This document shows, piece after piece, positions 1 to 6,371 of a stretch of DNA of 13,252 bases (the stretch's first letter is position 1; each line of letters opens with the position of its first letter). The position numbers were made by a program, and so were the translations under genes. The stretch comes from Pseudomonadota bacterium (lineage in GTDB: Bacteria; Pseudomonadota; Alphaproteobacteria; Rhizobiales; Xanthobacteraceae), in the NCBI GenBank assembly GCA_023390955.1, contig JAEWBW010000037.1:1-13252 (forward strand), given 5' to 3'. A model generated the notes under the pieces. The model was not told the DNA's origin, did not search any database, and worked only from the letters and a program-made list of their open reading frames with translations.

Positions 1-738
1 TCCCGCACCCTGATGTTTCTGGAGGGGCGGGCGATCCACGAGTTGGGCGCGTTCCTCGGTGCGTTGCCGATGCTCAGCCTGGCGCCACGTGGCGACGGGC
101 ATCCGGTGCTGGTGCTGCCGGGTCTGGTTGCCTCCGACGTCTCCACGCGTCCGCTGCGCGCGTTCCTGAAGAACAAGGGCTATGCCGTCAGTGGCTGGCG
201 CCAGGGCCGCAACTATGGGCTGCGCGAGGGTGTGCAGCATGCGATGGTCGATCTCATCCAGGAGCTGAGCGACACACACGGACGCAAGGTCAGCCTGGTC
301 GGCTGGAGCCTCGGTGGTCTCTATGCGCGCCAGCTCGCCAAGATGATGCCGGACCGCGTGCGCCAAGTGATCACGCTCGGAAGCCCGTTCGCCGGCAATC
401 CGCAGTCGACCAACGCCTGGCGTGTCTATGAATGGGCCAGCGGCCGCAAGGCTGACGAGGTCGATCCCGAGTTCGGCGGCGATCTCTCCGGGCCGCCACC
501 GGTGCCGACCACGGCGATCTTCAGCCGGACCGACGGCGTCTGCGCCTGGCAGGGCTGCATGGAAAAGTCCTCCGCGCAGACCGAGAGCATCGAGGTCGAA
601 AGCAGCCATTGCGGCATGGGTCATCATCCTGCCGTCGTCTACGCCGTCGCCGAACGTCTCGCGCAGGAAGAGGGCGAGTGGCAGCCGTTCGATCGCAGCG
701 GCTGGCGCAGCATGGTCTATCCCGACCCGCATCGGTAA
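1..738 (+). CDS. Alpha/beta hydrolase (lipase/esterase-like), start probably outside the window
   Basis: A probable serine hydrolase of the alpha/beta fold; the substrate is unknown. The frame is open from base 1. The first ATG, at 13, has no purine-rich ribosome site in front of it, so the true start is probably upstream; residue numbers here count from that ATG. An oxyanion-type segment LVLPGL lies near residue 33, and the nucleophile elbow GWSLGG at 97-102 places the serine at 99. A late Asp in SRTDGVCAW and a His in the SHCGMGHHP stretch near the C terminus are plausible triad partners. There is no clear signal peptide in the visible part. Short-chain esterase or class 2 lipase-like activity is possible. 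The next gene follows after 36 bases, so the two may be co-transcribed. The fold is clear; the function is not. Confidence 0.8.
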   Translation, partial: SRTLMFLEGRAIHELGAFLGALPMLSLAPRGDGHPVLVLPGLVASDVSTRPLRAFLKNKGYAVSGWRQGRNYGLREGVQHAMVDLIQELSDTHGRKVSLVGWSLGGLYARQLAKMMPDRVRQVITLGSPFAGNPQSTNAWRVYEWASGRKADEVDPEFGGDLSGPPPVPTTAIFSRTDGVCAWQGCMEKSSAQTESIEVESSHCGMGHHPAVVYAVAERLAQEEGEWQPFDRSGWRSMVYPDPHR

Positions 739-774
739 GAGATCCACGTCCAGACCATTCGAGGAGGAGCGACC

Positions 775-1179
775 ATGGGCACATGGGGGCTCGGCATCTT
801 CGAGAACGACGCCGCTGCCGATTTTGCCTCCACTGTTGCCGACGGTGGCGGTATCGACGCGCTCAGCGAAACGATCGATCGGGTTCTAGCAGCCGGAGAC
901 AGTTACCTCGAAGCCTCCGATGCTCAGGAGGCGCTTGCGGCGGCCGACATCGTCGCGAGGTTGAGAGGCAGCCCGGGGCAGCAATCGGCCTACAGCCAAG
1001 ATGTCGATTCGTGGGTCACCACGTCCGGAGCGGTGGCTTCCGATGAGCTGGCGAGGAGTGCAAGACGAGCGATCGCGCGCGTTCTTGCCGAGCCTTCCGA
1101 ACTGCTCGAGGAGTGGGTGGGATCGGATGACTTCGAAGGCTGGAAGCGCGCGGTAGATGATCTGGCTCGTCGTCTTTAG
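775..1179 (+). CDS. DUF4259-type small protein
   Basis: A 134-residue soluble protein of unknown function. Its opening, MGTWGLGIFENDAAADF, matches the typical start of the DUF4259 family (MGTWG followed by a phenylalanine/asparagine/aspartate-rich stretch), and the length suits the family. The remainder is predicted to be helical and acidic, with no catalytic motif, membrane segment or signal peptide that I can see. The start is well supported: a strong GAGGAGGAG ribosome site sits a few bases before the ATG. It lies 36 bases after the hydrolase and 67 bases before the PaaX-type regulator, on the same strand. Nothing links it to phenylacetate breakdown except position. Confidence 0.8.
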   Translation: MGTWGLGIFENDAAADFASTVADGGGIDALSETIDRVLAAGDSYLEASDAQEALAAADIVARLRGSPGQQSAYSQDVDSWVTTSGAVASDELARSARRAIARVLAEPSELLEEWVGSDDFEGWKRAVDDLARRL

Positions 1180-1206
1180 GACTATTCCGTAAAGCACCTC
1201 GTTCAT

Positions 1207-1233
1207 CGCGTTTGGTCGTCCAGCGCAAACGCG
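1207..1233. promoter_or_regulatory. 8-bp inverted repeat upstream of the PaaX-type gene
   Basis: CGCGTTTG at 1207-1214 is mirrored exactly by CAAACGCG at 1226-1233, with 11 bases between. The repeat ends 13 bases before the regulator's ATG, a position that fits an autoregulatory operator. It has no T-tract, so it is a poor terminator for the preceding gene. Which protein binds it, if any, is unknown. Confidence 0.35.
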
Positions 1234-1246
1234 CTATGCGTGACGG

Positions 1247-2107
1247 ATGCCGCATCCGTTGTCCCGCATCATCGACCAGCTCAAGCGCGAACCCTCGCGC
1301 ACCGGCTCCATTGTCATCACGGTGTTCGGCGATGCCATTGTCCCGCGTGGCGGCTCGGTGTGGCTCGGCACGTTGCTGGAATTTTTCGAGAGCCTCGATA
1401 TCGACAGCGGCGTGGTGCGCACCACGATGTCGCGCCTTGCTGCCGACGGCTGGTTGACGCGCGAAAAGGTCGGGCGCAACAGCTTCTATCGCCTCGCCGA
1501 AAAGGGACGGCAGACCTTTGAGCTCGCCACGCAGCACATCTACGATCCGCCGCCATCAGACTGGACCGGTCGCTTCGAGCTGTTGTTGATCGGCGAGGAT
1601 CGCGACGCCTCGCGCGAGGCGTTGCGCAATGCCGGCTTCGGCAGTCCGCTGCCGGGCGTCTGGGTCGCGCCATCAGGGGTGCCGGTGCCGGACGAGGCCG
1701 CGAATGCGATCCGGCTCGAGGTCTCGGCTGAAGACGACAGCGGCCGCCGACTGCTCAGCGCCAGCTGGCCGCTCGATCGCACCGCGGATGCCTATCTGAA
1801 ATTCATGACGACGTTCGAGCCGCTGCGCGCTGCGCTCGGCCGCGGCACGGCGCTCTCCGACGCCGATGCCTTCACCGCGCGCATCCTGCTGATCCATTAT
1901 TACCGCCGGGTCGTGCTGCGCGATCCACTGTTGCCGGGCGAGCTTTTGCCGCAGGATTGGCCGGGCAGGGCCGCCCGCGAACTCTGCGGCGAGATCTATC
2001 GCGCGCTGCTTGCGCCGTCCGAACAATGGCTTGACGGCCATGGAACCAACGAGAAGGGGCCGCTGCCGCCGGCGCGGAAGGTGCTGGAGCGCCGCTTTGG
2101 CGCCTGA
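1247..2107 (+). CDS. paaX: PaaX-family transcriptional repressor
   Basis: A 286-residue regulator of the PaaX family. In well-studied bacteria these proteins repress paa operons and release DNA when phenylacetyl-CoA binds. A winged helix-turn-helix occupies roughly residues 20-95, with the family-typical SGVVRTTMSRLAADGWL (54-70) as helix-turn-helix and the basic, aromatic stretch around GRNSFYRL as wing. The remaining two thirds match a PaaX-type effector/dimerisation region, including the conserved tryptophan-rich part SDWTGRF and GVWVAPSG. It is somewhat shorter than E. coli PaaX (about 316). An in-frame TGA at 1241 forces the start to 1247 or later; no clear ribosome site is visible. It lies directly upstream of paaA on the same strand, which supports a local regulatory role. 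Confidence 0.85.
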   Translation: MPHPLSRIIDQLKREPSRTGSIVITVFGDAIVPRGGSVWLGTLLEFFESLDIDSGVVRTTMSRLAADGWLTREKVGRNSFYRLAEKGRQTFELATQHIYDPPPSDWTGRFELLLIGEDRDASREALRNAGFGSPLPGVWVAPSGVPVPDEAANAIRLEVSAEDDSGRRLLSASWPLDRTADAYLKFMTTFEPLRAALGRGTALSDADAFTARILLIHYYRRVVLRDPLLPGELLPQDWPGRAARELCGEIYRALLAPSEQWLDGHGTNEKGPLPPARKVLERRFGA

Positions 2108-2170
2108 CATCATGTTACAGAAATATATTGCGTAACGTATTTTTTGTTATATATTGCCTCCCAATAAATC
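2108..2170 (+). promoter_or_regulatory. AT-rich promoter/operator region of the paa operon
   Basis: This is the only clearly AT-rich stretch in the window and it separates the regulator from paaA. ATATATTGC occurs twice, at 2123-2131 and 2149-2157, 26 bases apart. GTTAC (2114-2118) and GTAAC (2132-2136) form an inverted repeat. TATATT at 2150-2155 is a good -10 hexamer; TTGCGT at 2129-2134 is a weak -35 with a short 15-base spacer. Overlap of repeats with the promoter would suit repression by PaaX. The exact site is inferred. Confidence 0.55.
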
Positions 2171-2176
2171 GGGAGG
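2171..2176 (+). promoter_or_regulatory. Ribosome binding site that decides the paaA start
   Basis: GGGAGG touches an ATG at 2177 with no spacing, but lies six bases before the ATG at 2183. Normal spacing therefore favours 2183 as the real start. Confidence 0.7.
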
Positions 2177-2182
2177 ATGCGC

Positions 2183-3175
2183 ATGTATACCCAGGCGCTG
2201 AATGCAGCCGAGGCCGATGACCGCGGCCTCGAGGATGTGGCGAGAGCCGAGCAATTCCAGGCGCGTATCGATGCCGAGGAGCGCATCGAGCCGAACGACT
2301 GGATGCCGGCGGCCTATCGCAAGACACTCACTCGCCAGATTTCCCAGCACGCGCATTCCGAGATCGTCGGCATGCTGCCCGAAGGCAACTGGATCACACG
2401 TGCGCCGACGCTCCGCCGCAAGGCCGCGCTGCTGGCGAAGGTGCAGGACGAGTGCGGACACGGGCTCTATCTCTATGCGGCCGCCGAGACGCTCGGCACC
2501 TCGCGCGAAGAGCTTGTCGACGCCATGCTGGCGGGCAAGGCCAAGTACTCCTCGATCTTCAACTATCCGACGCTGACCTGGGCCGACATCGGCACCATCG
2601 GCTGGCTGGTCGACGGCGCCGCGATCATGAACCAGATCCCGCTGTGCCGCTGCTCCTACGGTCCCTATGCGCGCGCGATGATCCGCGTCTGCAAGGAAGA
2701 GTCGTTTCATCAGCGCCAAGGCTACGAGATCATGCTGACGCTCTGCCGCGGATCGGACGAGCAGAAAGCCATGGCGCAGGATGCCTTGAACCGCTGGTGG
2801 TGGCCGGTGCTGATGATGTTCGGTCCGCCCGATGGCGCGAGCCAGCACAGCGACACCTCGACCAAGTGGAAGATCAAGCGCTTCTCCAATGACGAGCTGC
2901 GACAGAAGTTCGTCGATGCGACTGTGCCGCAGGCGCAGTATCTCGGGTTGACCATTCCCGATCCCGGCATGACGCAGGATGCGGACGGGCACTGGCGCTA
3001 CAGCGAGATCGATTGGACCGAGTTCAAGCAGGTGCTCGCCGGCAACGGCCCATGCAACCGCGAACGCATCGCTGCGCGCCGAAAGGCGCACGGCGAGGGC
3101 GCCTGGGTGCACGAAGCCGCCGCCGCTTATGCCGCCAAGCGCGCGCACGGGCAAACCGCGCAAGCCGCGGAATAG
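2183..3175 (+). CDS. paaA: Ring-1,2-phenylacetyl-CoA epoxidase, catalytic subunit PaaA
   Basis: The catalytic alpha subunit of the multicomponent epoxidase that converts phenylacetyl-CoA to its ring-1,2-epoxide using O2 and electrons from PaaE. It has 330 residues, slightly longer than E. coli PaaA (about 309). The ferritin-like diiron ligands are all present at the expected spacing: Glu60 (in QHAHSE), Glu90 and His93 (DECGH), Asp144, and Glu173 and His176 (EESFH). The start at 2183 is chosen over an ATG two codons earlier because GGGAGG is correctly spaced only for 2183. It is the first gene of the tight paaABCDE run, eleven bases before paaB. It acts in the cytoplasm in complex with PaaC and PaaB. 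The C terminus has a short alanine-rich tail. Confidence 0.96.
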   Translation: MYTQALNAAEADDRGLEDVARAEQFQARIDAEERIEPNDWMPAAYRKTLTRQISQHAHSEIVGMLPEGNWITRAPTLRRKAALLAKVQDECGHGLYLYAAAETLGTSREELVDAMLAGKAKYSSIFNYPTLTWADIGTIGWLVDGAAIMNQIPLCRCSYGPYARAMIRVCKEESFHQRQGYEIMLTLCRGSDEQKAMAQDALNRWWWPVLMMFGPPDGASQHSDTSTKWKIKRFSNDELRQKFVDATVPQAQYLGLTIPDPGMTQDADGHWRYSEIDWTEFKQVLAGNGPCNRERIAARRKAHGEGAWVHEAAAAYAAKRAHGQTAQAAE

Positions 3176-3186
3176 GGAGACCAAAA

Positions 3187-3474
3187 ATGGCCACGCCGAA
3201 CACGCCGCTGTGGGAAGTCTTCATTCGCAGCCGCAACGGGCTCGCGCACAAGCATGTCGGCTCGCTGCATGCGAGCGACGCGACCATGGCATTGCAGGCT
3301 GCGCGCGACATCTATACCCGCCGCGGCGAGGGACTCTCGATCTGGGTGGTGCCGTCCACCGCGATCACGGCGAGCGACCCGGCCGAGAAGGGCATGATGT
3401 TCGAGCCGGCGGAGACGAAGATCTACCGGCATCCGACTTTCTATGAGGTGCCCGAGGAAGTGGGGCATATGTGA
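3187..3474 (+). CDS. paaB: Phenylacetyl-CoA epoxidase subunit PaaB
   Basis: A small 95-residue subunit of the phenylacetyl-CoA epoxidase; in the characterised system it bridges PaaA/PaaC units in the higher-order complex and has no catalytic site of its own. Family hallmarks are visible: the opening LWEVFIRSRNGLAHKHVGSLHA, here starting near residue 8, then DIYTRRGEGLSIWVVPS, and the end HPTFYEVPEEVGHM. The length matches the family. A GGGAGA ribosome site starts in the paaA stop codon, six bases before the ATG. Its own stop overlaps the start of paaC, which is consistent with translational coupling and fixed stoichiometry. Confidence 0.96.
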   Translation: MATPNTPLWEVFIRSRNGLAHKHVGSLHASDATMALQAARDIYTRRGEGLSIWVVPSTAITASDPAEKGMMFEPAETKIYRHPTFYEVPEEVGHM

Positions 3475-4250
3475 TGCCGGTCGCCAATATCGAGGTCACC
3501 GAGACGCCGCTGGTGCTCTACACGCTGCGCCGCGCCGATGACGCACTGATCCTCGGCCACCGGCTGTCGGAATGGTGCGGCCACGCGCCGATGATGGAAG
3601 AGGACATGGCGCTGTCCAACATTGCGCTCGACCTCATCGGCCAAGCGCGCGAACTTTACACCTATGCCGCGAAGGCCGAAGGCAAGAGCAACGACGAGGA
3701 CAAGCTCGCGTATCTGCGGGACGTCCGGCAGTACCGCAATCTGCTGCTGGTCGAGCAGCCCAACGGCGATTTCGCGCAGACCTTGGTGCGGCAGTTCTTC
3801 TATTCTGCCTTTGCTGACCTCTATTGGCGCGCGATGATGACATCGCGCGATGCGACGCTGGCCGCGATTGCCGCCAAATCCGAGAAGGAAAGCGCCTATC
3901 ATCTGCGTCATTCGTCGGAATGGATCATCCGGCTCGGTGACGGCACCGAGGAAAGCCACGTGCGCGCTCAGGCCGCGATCGACCAGTTCTGGGCCTTCAC
4001 CGGCGAGATGTTCGCGGTCGACGACAGCGAGCGTGGGCTGATCGACGCGGGTATTGCGGTCGATCCCGCCGGATTGCGCGATCGCTGGCTCAAGACGGTC
4101 TCGCATGTGGTCGGCGAGGCCACGCTGTCGCTGCCACAGAACAATTGGATGCAGCAAGGCGGCCGGTCCGGCGGGCACAGCGAGCATCTCGGCCATCTGC
4201 TCAGCGAGTTGCAGTCGATGCAGCGCACCTTTCCGGGGCAGGCATGGTGA
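3474..4250 (+). CDS. paaC: Phenylacetyl-CoA epoxidase structural subunit PaaC
   Basis: The structural partner of PaaA: a ferritin-like helical protein with a degenerate metal site in characterised homologues. It has 258 residues, near the usual length. Typical segments are LILGHRLSEWCGHAP (26-39), EEDMALSNIALDLIGQAR (42-59), the helix AYHLRHSSEWIIRLGDGTEE (141-160), and the strongly conserved C terminus running from GGRSGGHSEHLGHLL to the final PGQAW. Translation most likely starts at ATG 3474, which shares one base with the paaB TGA; an in-frame GTG at 3471 (four-base overlap) is the alternative and adds one residue. Its end overlaps paaD by seven bases, so coupling continues. Confidence 0.96.
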   Translation: MPVANIEVTETPLVLYTLRRADDALILGHRLSEWCGHAPMMEEDMALSNIALDLIGQARELYTYAAKAEGKSNDEDKLAYLRDVRQYRNLLLVEQPNGDFAQTLVRQFFYSAFADLYWRAMMTSRDATLAAIAAKSEKESAYHLRHSSEWIIRLGDGTEESHVRAQAAIDQFWAFTGEMFAVDDSERGLIDAGIAVDPAGLRDRWLKTVSHVVGEATLSLPQNNWMQQGGRSGGHSEHLGHLLSELQSMQRTFPGQAW

Positions 4251-4741
4251 CCGTGCTCGAGGCCGATCTGCGCCAGCGCGCCTGGGACGCGGCGGCCAGC
4301 GTGGTCGATCCGGAAATTCCGGTGCTGACCATCGCGGACCTCGGCGTGCTGCGTGACGTCGCGGTGACCGAAGACCGTGTCGAGGTCGCGATCACGCCGA
4401 CCTATTCCGGCTGCCCGGCGATGAACATGATCGCGCTCGAGATCGAGCTCGCGCTGGAGCGCGCCGGCTTCTACCAGCCGAAGGTGCGCACGGTGCTGTC
4501 GCCGGCCTGGACCACCGACTGGATGAGCGAGGCGGGGCGCCAGAAGCTCCGCGACTACGGCATCGCGCCGCCGCAGGCCGCCAGTTCCCGTCGCGCATTG
4601 TTCGGCGAGCAGGAGGTTGCGTGCCCGCAATGCGGTTCGGAGAAGACCGAGCTGCTATCCGAATTCGGCTCGACTTCCTGCAAGGCGCTGTGGCGTTGCA
4701 AGGCCTGCCGCGAACCCTTCGACTATTTCAAGTGCCATTGA
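4244..4741 (+). CDS. paaD: Phenylacetate pathway iron-sulfur assembly-type protein PaaD
   Basis: A MIP18/DUF59-type protein of the paa operon, thought to help assemble or insert iron-sulfur clusters, most plausibly that of PaaE. It has 165 residues, as in E. coli. The DUF59 part carries VVDPEIPVLTIADLG (20-34) and the conserved Cys57 in TYSGCPAM. The C-terminal part is a probable zinc ribbon with Cys127/Cys130 (CPQC) and Cys152/Cys155 (CKAC), plus further cysteines at 146 and 164. The start at 4244 gives the family-typical N terminus and overlaps paaC by seven bases. The frame stays open upstream inside paaC, but that extension has no family resemblance. The stop lies two bases before paaE. 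Confidence 0.95.
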   Translation: MVTVLEADLRQRAWDAAASVVDPEIPVLTIADLGVLRDVAVTEDRVEVAITPTYSGCPAMNMIALEIELALERAGFYQPKVRTVLSPAWTTDWMSEAGRQKLRDYGIAPPQAASSRRALFGEQEVACPQCGSEKTELLSEFGSTSCKALWRCKACREPFDYFKCH

Positions 4742-4743
4742 CC

Positions 4744-5826
4744 ATGTCAGCAGCCGCACCCCGCTTCCATCGCCTGGCCGTCAACGACGTTCGCCGTGAG
4801 GCGTCCGACGCTGTGTCGATGACCTTCGCTGTCCCGCACGATCTCGCCGGTGATTACGGCTTTGCGCCGGGCCAGTATCTCACGCTGCGCACCACGCTCG
4901 ACGGCGAGGAGGTGCGGCGGTCCTATTCGATCTGCTCTGGCCCCGACGATGGCGAGATGCGCATCGCCGTGAAGAAGGTCGATGGCGGCGCGTTCTCGAG
5001 CTGGGCTGCAGACGAGCTGAAATGCGGCGACGAGCTCGACGTGATGACGCCGACCGGCCGCTTCGGCCAGATCGCGGCAGCCGAGACCCCGCGCACCCAT
5101 GTCGGCTTTGCTGCAGGCTCTGGCATCACGCCGATTATTTCCATACTCAAAGGCTTGCTCGCGCGCGAACCGAACAGCAATTTCTTCCTGTTCTACGGCA
5201 ACCGCGCCAGCGCCAACATCATGTTCCTTGAGGCGCTCGAGGAGCTGAAGGATCGCTTCATCGATCGGCTCTCGATCTTCCACGTCATCTCCGGCGAGGA
5301 GCAGGACATCCCGATCCTGCACGGCCGGCTCGACGGCGAGAAGGTGAGGGTGCTGCTGCGCTCGCTGGTCCCGGCCAAAAGCGTCGATCATGTCTTCGTC
5401 TGTGGTCCGCTCGGCATGAGCGAGGACATCGAGACGACCTGTCGTGCGCTCGGCATTGCCGAGGAACGCATCCATGTCGAGCGCTTCGTCTCCGAGTTTG
5501 GCGGCAAGCCGCGGCCGAAGAAAGTGGTGGCTGCGGACGCACCGTCGAAGGCGATCGCATCGTTGATCATTGACGGCAAGCGACGCGACGTGCCCGTTGC
5601 CGAGGATGAGGCGATCCTCGATGCGGCGCTGCGCGCCGGCGTCGATCTTCCCTTCGCTTGCAAGGGCGGCATGTGCTCGACCTGCCGCGCAAAGCTGGTC
5701 GAAGGCGAGGCGCCGATGGACCTCAATTATTCGCTGGAACCCTGGGAGCTGCAGGCCGGCTTTGTCCTGACCTGCCAGGCAAAGCCGTCATCCGAGCGCG
5801 TCGTGGTCGACTATGATCATGTTTGA
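4744..5826 (+). CDS. paaE: Phenylacetyl-CoA epoxidase reductase PaaE (FAD, 2Fe-2S)
   Basis: The NAD(P)H-dependent reductase that delivers electrons to the PaaA diiron centre. It has 360 residues, close to E. coli PaaE (about 356). Domains in order are: an FAD-binding barrel with RSYS at 59-62; a nucleotide-binding domain with GFAAGSGITP at 121-130 and CGP at 220-222; and a C-terminal plant-type ferredoxin domain with cluster ligands Cys306, Cys311, Cys314 and Cys344 (CKGGMCSTC, then LTCQAKP). The start at 4744, two bases after the paaD stop, gives the normal N terminus; the longer open frame reaching back into paaD is not family-like. No clear ribosome site is visible, so expression probably depends on ribosomes terminating at paaD. 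Confidence 0.96.
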   Translation: MSAAAPRFHRLAVNDVRREASDAVSMTFAVPHDLAGDYGFAPGQYLTLRTTLDGEEVRRSYSICSGPDDGEMRIAVKKVDGGAFSSWAADELKCGDELDVMTPTGRFGQIAAAETPRTHVGFAAGSGITPIISILKGLLAREPNSNFFLFYGNRASANIMFLEALEELKDRFIDRLSIFHVISGEEQDIPILHGRLDGEKVRVLLRSLVPAKSVDHVFVCGPLGMSEDIETTCRALGIAEERIHVERFVSEFGGKPRPKKVVAADAPSKAIASLIIDGKRRDVPVAEDEAILDAALRAGVDLPFACKGGMCSTCRAKLVEGEAPMDLNYSLEPWELQAGFVLTCQAKPSSERVVVDYDHV

Positions 5827-5869
5827 CAGGGCACGCGAGGCAGCCGAACATTGCGCAAAAGCAATAATC

Positions 5870-5874
5870 GGGAG
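5870..5874 (+). promoter_or_regulatory. Ribosome binding site selecting the GTG start of the PaaI gene
   Basis: GGGAG lies six bases before the GTG at 5881. A second in-frame GTG at 5887 and a TTG at 5851 are worse placed relative to it. A small ATTGC/GCAAT hairpin at 5850-5865 sits just before it and might tune access; this is weak. Confidence 0.55.
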
Positions 5875-5880
5875 AAGCGC

Positions 5881-6327
5881 GTGACCGTGAAAACAGCCCT
5901 ATCGCCTCAGGATGTGGCTCGTGCCTGCGCCGATGCGATGTGGGCGGAGGACGATGCCTCCAAGGGGCTCGGCATGGAGATCGTCGAGATTGCGCCTGGC
6001 CGCGCCACGCTCGCGATGACGGTCCGGCCGGACATGGTCAATGGCCAGCGTATCGCCCATGGCGGCTTCATTTTCACGCTTGCCGACTCCGCCTTTGCCT
6101 TTGCCTGCAACTCGCACAATGAGCGTGTGGTGGCTGCACAGGGGCAGATCACCTTCATCAAGCCGGGGAAGCTCGGTGATCGTCTGGTGGCGACCGCGCG
6201 CGAGGTCACCCGCGGTGGCCGCTCCGGCATTTACGATGTTCGTGTCACCGCCGGCGAGACCGTGATCGCAGAATTCCGCGGGCATTCGCGTGTCATACCC
6301 GGCACGTGGCTCCCGCAAGACCAATAA
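5881..6327 (+). CDS. paaI: Phenylacetate-pathway acyl-CoA thioesterase PaaI
   Basis: A hotdog-fold thioesterase that hydrolyses phenylacetyl-CoA and hydroxylated or dead-end CoA esters, freeing CoA. Predicted length is 148 residues. The diagnostic stretch is NGQRIAHGGFIFTLADSAFA (54-73), with the conserved HGG at 60-62 and the likely catalytic acid Asp69; AFACNSHNERVVAAQG follows, as in E. coli PaaI. The start is GTG at 5881, chosen from the ribosome site; the coding frame can be read further upstream to a TTG at 5851, but the added residues are not family-like. It lies 54 bases after paaE and 44 before paaK, a looser spacing than within paaABCDE. Its role here is probably to prevent CoA trapping when oxygen or later enzymes are limiting. 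Confidence 0.93.
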   Translation: MTVKTALSPQDVARACADAMWAEDDASKGLGMEIVEIAPGRATLAMTVRPDMVNGQRIAHGGFIFTLADSAFAFACNSHNERVVAAQGQITFIKPGKLGDRLVATAREVTRGGRSGIYDVRVTAGETVIAEFRGHSRVIPGTWLPQDQ

Positions 6328-6371
6328 AGCAAGACAACAAAAGAACATAACGATGTCGTGGGGAAACACAG

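Noticed and set aside
2089..2103. GCGCC/GGCGC hairpin at the end of the PaaX-type gene as a terminator
   Set aside because: The stem is only five base pairs, lies inside coding sequence and has no T-run.
2177..2179. ATG at 2177 as the paaA start
   Set aside because: It abuts the GGGAGG ribosome site with no spacer; ATG 2183 is correctly placed.
2147..3184. 345-codon minus-strand open frame opposite paaA
   Set aside because: Its sense partner PaaA carries all diiron ligands; the antisense translation resembles no family I know.
3441..4196. 251-codon minus-strand open frame opposite paaC
   Set aside because: A mirror of the paaC coding frame with no motif or credible start.
4145..4243. Upstream extension of paaD inside paaC
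   Set aside because: The extra residues lie in another frame of a conserved PaaC C terminus and do not match PaaD; ATG 4244 gives the normal length.
4621..4743. Upstream extension of paaE inside paaD
   Set aside because: It reads through the PaaD zinc-ribbon codons in another frame; ATG 4744 gives the normal PaaE N terminus.
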